The notes under the pieces were generated by a model that saw only the letters and a list, made by a program, of their open reading frames with translations, was not told where the DNA came from and ran no database searches. Source: Desulfobulbus sp. (GTDB taxonomy: Bacteria; Desulfobacterota; Desulfobulbia; Desulfobulbales; Desulfobulbaceae). From it: DNA of 6,806 nt. The first letter of the stretch is position 1; the number at the start of each line of letters is the position of its first letter. A program made the translations under genes and the position numbers. Positions 1-5,598 of this stretch are shown in pieces. The DNA is taken from the NCBI GenBank assembly GCA_017998195.1, contig JAGODN010000140.1:1-6806 (forward strand). The letters run 5' to 3'.

Positions 1-3000
1 GGCCGCAGCCGCAGCACCGCGCCGTCGAGGACCGCGGTGCGCAGCTCCGCCCGGCTGCCGAGCCGCCCCTCCCGGCGCGCCTGTTCGTAGGCGAGATCCA
101 GGTAGAGGAGCATGAACACCCCGGTCTCCGCATCCACGCCGAGCAGGGCTATCAGCCCCACCCAGACGGCGATGCTCATGTTGTAGCCGAGCAGATGGAG
201 CAGCCAGACCGCGCCGATGGCCGAGAACGGCACCGCCAGCAGGACGATGCCGGTGCGCACCAGCGAACGGGTGTTCAGGTAGAGCAGCAGGAAGATGAGG
301 AACAGGGTGAGCGGCAGGACCACCTGCAGCCGTTCACGCACCCGTTCCATGGCCTCGTACTGGCCGCTCCAGGCGACACTGTAGCCGGGCGGCAGGGTGA
401 CCCGTTCGCGGATCAGCCGGTCGGCCTCGTCGATGTAGGAGCGCGGGTCCCGCTCGGCCAGGTCCACGTACACGTAGCCGGTGCGCAGGCCGTCCTCGTT
501 GCGGATCATGGCCGGCCCGCTGGTGAGGGCGATGGTGGCCAGCTGGCCCATCGGGATCTGTCGCTCGCCGCTGTCGTCGGCCACGAGCACGCGCGCCAGC
601 GCCGGCAGGTCCTGGCGGAAATCGGGCAGGAGGCGGACGTTCACCGGGTAGCGCTCGCGTCCCTCCACCGTGGTGGTCACGGTTTCGCCGCCGATGGCGT
701 TTTCGACCGCGGCCTGGGCCTGCTCCAGGGTCAGGCCGTTGTGCGCCAGCTGTTCGCGATCCCAGGTGATATCGAGGAAAAAGCCGCTGCCGGTGCGTTC
801 GGCAAAGGCGCTGCGCGTGCCCTTGACCGCGGGCAGCAGGGCCTCGACCTGGGCGCCGATGGTTTCGATCACGGCCAGGTCGTCGCCCGCGATCTTCAGG
901 CCGATGGGCGTGCGGATGCCGGTGGTGAGCATGTCGATGCGGCCCTTGACCGGCATGGTCCAGCCGTTGGCCAGCCCGGGCAGGCGCAGGGCCTCGTTCA
1001 TCTCGGCGATGAGTTCCTCCCGGCTGATGTGGTCCGGGGTGAAGCGGCGCAGAACAGTCTTCAGCCAGTCCGGCGCCCAGTCGGAATACCAGGTGTCGCG
1101 GCTGCGCCACTGGTCGGTGGGGCGGAGGATGATCACGGTTTCGAGCATGGACAGCGGCGCCGGGTCGGTGGAGGTCTCGGCCCGGCCGGCCTTGCCGAGC
1201 ACCCGCTCCACCTCGGGGAAGCCCTTGATGATCCGGTCCGTGGTCTGCAGCAGCCGCTGCGCCTCGCCGATGGCAATGCCCGGCATGGTCGAGGGCATGT
1301 AGAGCAGGGCGCCTTCGTCGAGGGCGGGCATGAATTCCGAGCCCAGGGAGAAATAGACCGGCACGGTCGCCGCCATGAGCGCCAGGGCCGTGCCCAGCAC
1401 CACCGCCTTGCGCCGCAGGGCCCACTCGGCCACCGGCCGGTAGAGGCGGATCAGGGTGCGGCTCACCGGGTGTCGCTCCTCCGGGTGGATGGAGCCCGCG
1501 ACCACGGCGTTGGTCGCCCGGCACAGCCAGCCCGGGCGGAAGGTGAACCGGCGCAGGTGGGTGAGGCTCAGGCGCAGGGCCGGGTCCAGGGTGATGGCCA
1601 GCACTGCGGCCACGATCATGGACAGGTTCTTGGTGTAGGCGAGCGGCTTGAACAGGCGGCCCTCCTGGGCCTCCAGGGTGAGCACCGGCAGAAAGGCCAC
1701 GGCGATCACCAAGAGCGAAAAGAAACTCGGCCCGGCCACCTGCTTGACCGCGCCCAGGACCACGGCCCGGTAGTCGCCCCGGCGTCCGCCCTGTTCCCAC
1801 TCCTCGAGCTTTTTGTGGGTCTGCTCGACCACCACGATGGAGGCGTCGACCATGGCGCCGATGGCAATGGCGATGCCGCCCAAGGACATGATGTTGGCGC
1901 TCACCCCCAGCCAGCGGAAGGGGATGAAGGCGATGAGCACGGCCACCGGGATGGTGATCATGGGGATGAGGGCGCTGGGGATGTGGCGCAGGAAGAGCAG
2001 GATGACCAGGGCGACGGTGACCATCACCTCGACCAGGGTGGTCTTCAGGGTGGCGATGGCCCGCAGGATGAGGGTGGAGCGGTCGTAGACCGGCAGCACC
2101 TGCACCCCTTCGGGCAAGCCCGGCTCGATCTGGCGGAGCCGTTCCTTGACCCGGTCGATGACCTCGAGCGCGTTCTGCCCCTGGCGCATGACCACGATGC
2201 CGGACACCACCTCGCCCTGACCGTCCAGGTCGGCCACGCCCCGGCGCAGGTCCGGCCCCAGGGCGACCGTGCCGATGTCCCGCACCCGGATGGGCGTGCC
2301 GTCCGCGCCGGTGGTCAGCAGGATGTTCTCGAAATCGGCCACCGAGGTGGCGTAGCCGCGGCCGCGGACCATGTACTCGGTGGAACCGAACTCGATGAGC
2401 CGGCCGCCCGTTTCCAGGTTGCCGCCGCGCACCGCCTCCACCACCCGGTTGATGCCCAGACCATAGGCCTGCAGCCGGTTGGGATCGACCAGCACCTGGT
2501 ACTGCTTGCCGAACCCGCCCACCGGCGCCACCTCGGCCACGCCGGGCACGGCCTTGAGATGGTAGCGCAGGTACCAGTCCTGCAGGGCGCGCAGATCGGC
2601 CAGGCTGCGCGTGCCGGTGGTGTCCACCAGGGCGTACTGAAAGATCCAGCCCAGGCCGGTGGCGTCCGGGCCGAGTTCGGTCTGCACCCCCTGGGGCAGG
2701 CCGGGGAGCACGCCGGAGAGGTATTCCAGGGTGCGCGAGCGGGCCCAGTAGATGTCCGTACCCTCGTCGAAGAGCACGTACACGAACGAGGAGCCGAAAT
2801 CGGAAAACCCCCGCACCGCCTTGACCTTAGGCGCGCCGAGCATGGCGCTGACAATCGGGTAGGTGACTTGGTCCTCGATCAGGTCCGGGCTGCGGTCCCA
2901 ACGGGAATAGATGATCACCTGGGTGTCGCTCAGATCCGGGATGGCGTCCAGGGGCAGGTGGCGCATCGACCACCAGCCGCCGATACAGAGGGCCGCGGTC

Positions 3001-3056
3001 AGGAGAAAAACGACCAGCCGGTGCTCGACGGAAAAGTCGACGATGCGGTTAATCAT
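1..3056 (-). CDS. cusA: CusA-type Cu(I)/Ag(I) RND efflux pump, C-terminus cut by window edge
   Basis: Inner-membrane RND permease of the heavy-metal (HME) class, which uses the proton gradient to drive metal through a CusB/CusC-type conduit. I translated this frame directly: it opens MINRIVDFSVEHRLVVFLLT and stays open for 1018 codons plus two bases, so about 30 residues are missing compared with E. coli CusA (about 1047). TM1 is near residues 13-30, TM2-6 near 345-492, TM7 near 548-570, then TM8-10 near 912-986. The family signature GAMVDASIVVVEQTHKKLEE holds D404; E977 sits in GVDAETG. By remembered alignment these match proton-relay D405 and E939; the K984 equivalent lies just past the edge. 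M587, M637 and M709 match the cleft methionines M573/M623/M672, favouring Cu(I)/Ag(I) over CzcA-type substrates. About 23 extra residues separate the last two. It overlaps cusB by 8 bases, so it is probably translationally coupled. Confidence 0.96.
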   Translation of the reverse strand, partial: MINRIVDFSVEHRLVVFLLTAALCIGGWWSMRHLPLDAIPDLSDTQVIIYSRWDRSPDLIEDQVTYPIVSAMLGAPKVKAVRGFSDFGSSFVYVLFDEGTDIYWARSRTLEYLSGVLPGLPQGVQTELGPDATGLGWIFQYALVDTTGTRSLADLRALQDWYLRYHLKAVPGVAEVAPVGGFGKQYQVLVDPNRLQAYGLGINRVVEAVRGGNLETGGRLIEFGSTEYMVRGRGYATSVADFENILLTTGADGTPIRVRDIGTVALGPDLRRGVADLDGQGEVVSGIVVMRQGQNALEVIDRVKERLRQIEPGLPEGVQVLPVYDRSTLILRAIATLKTTLVEVMVTVALVILLFLRHIPSALIPMITIPVAVLIAFIPFRWLGVSANIMSLGGIAIAIGAMVDASIVVVEQTHKKLEEWEQGGRRGDYRAVVLGAVKQVAGPSFFSLLVIAVAFLPVLTLEAQEGRLFKPLAYTKNLSMIVAAVLAITLDPALRLSLTHLRRFTFRPGWLCRATNAVVAGSIHPEERHPVSRTLIRLYRPVAEWALRRKAVVLGTALALMAATVPVYFSLGSEFMPALDEGALLYMPSTMPGIAIGEAQRLLQTTDRIIKGFPEVERVLGKAGRAETSTDPAPLSMLETVIILRPTDQWRSRDTWYSDWAPDWLKTVLRRFTPDHISREELIAEMNEALRLPGLANGWTMPVKGRIDMLTTGIRTPIGLKIAGDDLAVIETIGAQVEALLPAVKGTRSAFAERTGSGFFLDITWDREQLAHNGLTLEQAQAAVENAIGGETVTTTVEGRERYPVNVRLLPDFRQDLPALARVLVADDSGERQIPMGQLATIALTSGPAMIRNEDGLRTGYVYVDLAERDPRSYIDEADRLIRERVTLPPGYSVAWSGQYEAMERVRERLQVVLPLTLFLIFLLLYLNTRSLVRTGIVLLAVPFSAIGAVWLLHLLGYNMSIAVWVGLIALLGVDAETGVFMLLYLDLAYEQARREGRLGSRAELRTAVLDGAVLRLR

Positions 3057-5127
3057 GCGCCCCCTTGCCGTGGTCGGGCGGCATGTCGTGGGCGTGCGCA
3101 CCGGCCGGCGCGCCGGTGGAACCGGACGGGTCCTGCTGGAACTGCTGTTTGCAGGCTTCGCTGCAGAAGAAATGGGTCACCCCGGCCACATCGAGGATGA
3201 GGCCATCGGCCCGGGCCTGCTGCGGGTCCACCTCCATGCCGCAGACCGGGTCCTTGACCTTGTCCGCCTGGTCCCGGGCCTGCGCGGCGGCCAGGGCAGG
3301 GGGCAGCGGCGGAACGACGTCTGCCTCGGAAACCACCGGTTCAGCAGGTGACTCGGAGGGCTCGGCGGGCTGGGCGGGGACGACGGTGTCGGGCTTCGCG
3401 ACCGGTTGGGTCGCAACGGGCGATGGTGGCGCGGGTTGGGCTGCGGCTGGTTGGGTCGCGGCAGGTTGGGCTGCGTCGGGTTGGCTGGTGGCGGTAGGTG
3501 TTTGAACCGGCTGGTCGGTCATCAGGCCGGCGGCGGCCAGGCGCATGCGGCTCTCCGAATCGATGAGAAAGGTGCCCGAGGCGGCGATCTTCTCTCCAGG
3601 CTGCAGACCCCGGACAATCTCGACCCGGTCACCCGTGCGCCAGCCGGTCTGCACCTCTCGAGGTGCGAACAGACCCTCGCCGACCACCGCATACACGGTT
3701 TTCCGTAGGCCGGTATCGATCACCGCGCCGGTCGGTACGGAAACCGATGCCGGCAGGGGTACCTGGAATTCGACATCCACGAACATCTCCGGGCGGAACA
3801 CCAGCCCGGGATTGTCCATCTCCAGGCGAACACGCCAGGAACGCGAGGCGCCATCAAACCGGGGCAGGGTGTGGCTGACCGTGGCCGTGAACTGCTGCGC
3901 CTGTCCGGGCAGGTTGACCCTGGCCTGCATGCCGGGCCGGAGGCGGCTCGTCTCCGGGTCGTGCAGGGACGCCTCGATCCAGACCTTGCTCAGATCGGCA
4001 ATGCGGAAGCATTCCGTGCCGTTGTCGATTTTCTGTCGTGGCGAGATGTTGCGCGCAAGCACGTAGCCATCGACCGGGGAACGCAGGTCCACATGGGTGA
4101 GCTGGGTTCCGTTTGCCGTCATCTCCTGCAACTGGCTTTCTTCTACGCCGAGGTTCAACAACTCCAATCGCCCCCTGCGCCAGGAGAAGAGGGAGGTGTC
4201 GTTTTGAGCGGCCTGCGCCTCGCCGGTGGTCCCGGGCAGCGGTCCTCCGATACGTTCTGCCCCGGGGTGCATGGTCTGCGTTTCCGTCGTCGCCGCAGCT
4301 GATTTCGGGTGATGCGCAACGTGCGCGTTCGCGTTTTCTGACAGGGACATGGGCATCGGTGCGGGCGCTGCCGCCCTATCCTCCGAGCGACCGGGGGCCG
4401 GGGGCGTCTCCAGAGGAGGCGACGCCGGTTGCTGCCTGTTGTCGGTTGCAGGACCTTGCGCCACGGCGGCCGCAGACGGCGGCGTGTGGCTCCCGGAGGC
4501 AGCGGCCACATCGGCCTGGGGCGGGGGATACCTCAGCCGAGCCATCTCCCGCCTGGTCAGGGGCACGGCTGCCCCGCTGGTCCCGCTGGGTTGACGTAAT
4601 TCTGTGAGATAGCGAGACTGCCAGGTGAGAAATTCGTAGCTGTACACCCGAATGCGGGCCAAGAGTTGATTCGCCTTGACCAGGCTGCCCGTGGTGCTGT
4701 CGTTGATCTCGCCCACCCAGCCATCCGTGGCTGCCCGCACCACGTAGATCCGGTTTTCATCGACAGCGAGGCGACCCAGTGCCCGGAAGGTCAGGGTCTC
4801 GGTTGTCCTCGTCACCTCCTCGATGTGTACCCCCAGGACTTGCTGCTTGTGCGGGCTGACAGTGACCGCGCCCGGCGCGTTCGACCGCGTACCTCCTCCG
4901 GGCACGTCCTCGTCGGCGTACACCGGTTCCATGGGCATACCACAGGGCGCGATGCCCGGCTCCAGGGTGGTGTGGGCCGGGTTCATCGGGTCGACGTAAT
5001 GCAGGATCTGCCGGTTGCCGGTGCCCGCCGTCTCGTGCCCGGTCTGGCCTTGGTTGAATCGGGCTCCGCCAAAAAAAGCCACGATGAGCAGAATGAGGAA
5101 CAGGAGAATGAAAAAAGATTTTTTCAT
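3049..5127 (-). CDS. cusB: CusB-type RND periplasmic adaptor with fused C-terminal YHS domain
   Basis: Membrane-fusion protein linking a CusA pump to an outer-membrane channel, 692 residues against about 400 for E. coli CusB. Residues 4-19 form a hydrophobic signal anchor after MKK. Residues 43-72 are a heavy-metal-binding motif (YVDPMNPAH ... GIAPCGMPMEPVY). Residues 87-162 form the first barrel and lipoyl half, and 164-178 begin the hairpin. A Pro/Ala/His-rich insertion occupies about 205-312, and the second hairpin helix is near 318-338. The lipoyl half with DLRSPVDGYV (347-356), beta-barrel and membrane-proximal domains run to about 535. A Pro/Ala/Gln linker (537-620) then leads to a YHS domain (625-666) with C629, C655 and C659, and a His/Asp tail. 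Homologues with a YHS tail are known, as far as I recall. The ATG at 5127 is chosen for the signal anchor; only a weak AGG precedes it. Cu/Ag is inferred from the motifs and from cusA. Confidence 0.93.
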   Translation of the reverse strand: MKKSFFILLFLILLIVAFFGGARFNQGQTGHETAGTGNRQILHYVDPMNPAHTTLEPGIAPCGMPMEPVYADEDVPGGGTRSNAPGAVTVSPHKQQVLGVHIEEVTRTTETLTFRALGRLAVDENRIYVVRAATDGWVGEINDSTTGSLVKANQLLARIRVYSYEFLTWQSRYLTELRQPSGTSGAAVPLTRREMARLRYPPPQADVAAASGSHTPPSAAAVAQGPATDNRQQPASPPLETPPAPGRSEDRAAAPAPMPMSLSENANAHVAHHPKSAAATTETQTMHPGAERIGGPLPGTTGEAQAAQNDTSLFSWRRGRLELLNLGVEESQLQEMTANGTQLTHVDLRSPVDGYVLARNISPRQKIDNGTECFRIADLSKVWIEASLHDPETSRLRPGMQARVNLPGQAQQFTATVSHTLPRFDGASRSWRVRLEMDNPGLVFRPEMFVDVEFQVPLPASVSVPTGAVIDTGLRKTVYAVVGEGLFAPREVQTGWRTGDRVEIVRGLQPGEKIAASGTFLIDSESRMRLAAAGLMTDQPVQTPTATSQPDAAQPAATQPAAAQPAPPSPVATQPVAKPDTVVPAQPAEPSESPAEPVVSEADVVPPLPPALAAAQARDQADKVKDPVCGMEVDPQQARADGLILDVAGVTHFFCSEACKQQFQQDPSGSTGAPAGAHAHDMPPDHGKGAHD
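3060..3066 (-). promoter_or_regulatory. Shine-Dalgarno of cusA inside the cusB 3' end
   Basis: Read on the minus strand, AAGGGGG lies three bases before the cusA ATG, with its AAGG core at about the usual distance. It is encoded by the GKG codons of the His-rich tail of CusB, so the two genes share this DNA. This supports the ATG at 3056-3054 as the cusA start, in the overlap ATGATTAA. Confidence 0.6.
3427..3486 (-). repeat. 15-bp tandem repeat coding Gln-Pro-Ala linker units
   Basis: Four successive 15-base units encode the five-residue steps SQPDA, AQPAA, TQPAA and AQPAP (CusB residues 548-567). On the plus strand each unit starts near GGTTGG. They form part of a flexible Pro/Ala/Gln linker between the adaptor core and the YHS domain. 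More degenerate QP steps follow toward residue 590. Such units are prone to copy-number change by replication slippage. Confidence 0.7.
4192..4515 (-). other. Low-complexity insertion in the CusB hairpin region
   Basis: This stretch codes for about CusB residues 205-312. It is dominated by Pro, Ala, Ser, Thr, Gly and Gln, with scattered His and Met (for example PAPMPMSLSENANAHVAHHP at about 255-274). It separates the first hairpin helix (EFLTWQSRYLTELR) from the second (RRGRLELLNLGVEESQLQEM). In ordinary CusB proteins the helices are joined by a short turn. The reading frame stays intact across it, so it looks like a real part of the protein rather than a frameshift. Confidence 0.65.
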
Positions 5128-5354
5128 GTGGCCTGGGGCGGGTTGTGAGGAAAATGCGCACCATCCGAACAGCCAGGAGAGACGCGCCTCAGCCGGTGCA
5201 CACCCTGCTGATCCAAAGGTGCAGTCGTGGTTCGGACAGGTGCCGGGTGGGCACGCACCGAACTCTTGCCCGGCATGTCTTGACCCGGCCGAAGGTCATC
5301 GCGACGCACGAAACGAGTAGGCTTGCCAGTGATGGGGCAGACCGCCGGTCTCAT
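5124..5354 (-). CDS. Possible small leader ORF overlapping cusB (76 aa, unknown)
   Basis: I do not recognise this protein. It begins MRPAVCPITGKPTRFVRRDD and is rich in Arg and Pro, with two cysteines, no membrane segment and no signal peptide. Its TGA overlaps the cusB ATG as ATGA, and its own ATG overlaps the stop of a preceding seven-codon ORF (MNTTQGR) in the same way. That arrangement would suit translational coupling. Against it, third-position GC is lower than in cusA, no good Shine-Dalgarno sequence is visible, and a 76-codon open frame is unremarkable in DNA this GC-rich. The CPITGK start could be the beginning of a truncated gene. Treat as a candidate only. Confidence 0.2.
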   Translation of the reverse strand: MRPAVCPITGKPTRFVRRDDLRPGQDMPGKSSVRAHPAPVRTTTAPLDQQGVHRLRRVSPGCSDGAHFPHNPPQAT

Positions 5355-5541
5355 CGGCCCTGCGTTGTGTTCATGGTTGTGAACTGTCGGTTAGCGTCTT
5401 GAGAAATGCAACAAGAAAGTCGCCGGTCATCATGAAATTGAACCATTGCATCATGTCGCGATCGCCCATATTGTCACCATCCTTCGTCGTTGGCCAGGCT
5501 CGGAAGACGTACCCGACGCCGCATTTCTGCGTCCGGGGAAT
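5128..5541. other. Spacer between oxidase terminator and cusB, no secure gene
   Basis: I checked the minus strand here in all three frames and found no gene I can name. What is present: a 32-codon ORF (5469-5371) resembling a cytochrome c tail; a seven-codon ORF (5374-5351); a 76-codon ORF (5354-5124) overlapping cusB; and a start-less cysteine-rich frame (5295-5128) continuous with cusB. I see no convincing sigma70 promoter, CueR-type or CusR-type box, although the cusBA transcript probably begins here because a terminator lies upstream. Plus-strand ORFs in the stretch resemble no protein I know. Confidence 0.5.
5371..5469 (-). pseudogene. Possible remnant of a c-type cytochrome C-terminus (32 codons)
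   Basis: The short frame ends in MTGDFLVAFLKTLTDSSQP before a TGA. The string LVAFLKTLTD is like the final helix of di-haem cytochrome c peroxidase/MauG-family proteins and related cytochromes, recalled from family knowledge rather than searched. No CXXCH haem motif is present in the piece. The frame is open upstream as far as the oxidase stop, but that part crosses the terminator and is unlikely to be coding. An ATG at 5469 preceded by GAAGGA about ten bases upstream could start a 32-residue Met-rich hydrophobic peptide instead. The remnant reading fits the cytochrome genes sometimes found near large multicopper oxidases, but it is weak. Confidence 0.25.
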
Positions 5542-5579
5542 GAAAAAGGGGGAGGGGTTTTGCCCCTCCCCCCTTTTTC
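5542..5579 (-). terminator. Intrinsic terminator of the multicopper oxidase gene
   Basis: A near-perfect inverted repeat lies about 20 bases after the oxidase stop. The left arm is GAAAAAGGGGGAGGGG and the right arm CCCCTCCCCCCTTTTTC, around a TTTTG loop. The only mismatch is five G against six C. On the minus strand the G/C stem is followed by TTTTTC, the classic rho-independent form. The matching A/T ends make it structurally able to work in both directions, though no plus-strand gene approaches it. It suggests that the oxidase and cusBA are separate transcription units. Confidence 0.9.
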
Positions 5580-5598
5580 GAGCATCCCGCTCAACAGG

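Noticed and set aside
334..1800. A 488-codon minus-strand frame inside cusA
   Set aside because: It is out of frame with cusA; the product is Pro/Arg/Gly/His-rich with no membrane segments, while the cusA frame over the same bases gives conserved RND sequence.
3100..3120. Very GC-rich palindromic stretch (CCGGC / GCCGG) shortly before cusA
   Set aside because: It lies inside cusB coding sequence for the Gly/Ala/Pro tail, has no T-tract, and is expected in DNA of this composition.
195..3200. A 1001-codon open frame on the plus strand covering nearly all of cusA
   Set aside because: It is antisense to a clearly recognised RND pump. Its product is a Gly/His/Gln/Asp-rich sequence without domains, as expected from the complement of GC-rich coding DNA.
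3065..3505. Plus-strand Gly/Trp-rich repetitive frame
   Set aside because: It is the antisense of the QPAA linker repeat of cusB; the repetitive GWVAAGW pattern is a by-product of that repeat.
4757..5164. Minus-strand 135-codon frame overlapping the cusB start
   Set aside because: It is shifted relative to cusB and reads as Arg/Pro-rich nonsense, whereas the cusB frame gives the signal anchor and the metal-binding motif.
5281..5298. TGACC-N8-GGTCA inverted repeat upstream of cusB as a possible operator
   Set aside because: The arms are only five bases, it does not match the CueR or CusR boxes I know, and no promoter elements flank it.
5470..5510. CCTTC ... GGAAG arms on the plus strand as a CueR-like site
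   Set aside because: The spacing and arm sequence do not fit the MerR-family operator, and no -35/-10 pair with long spacer surrounds it.
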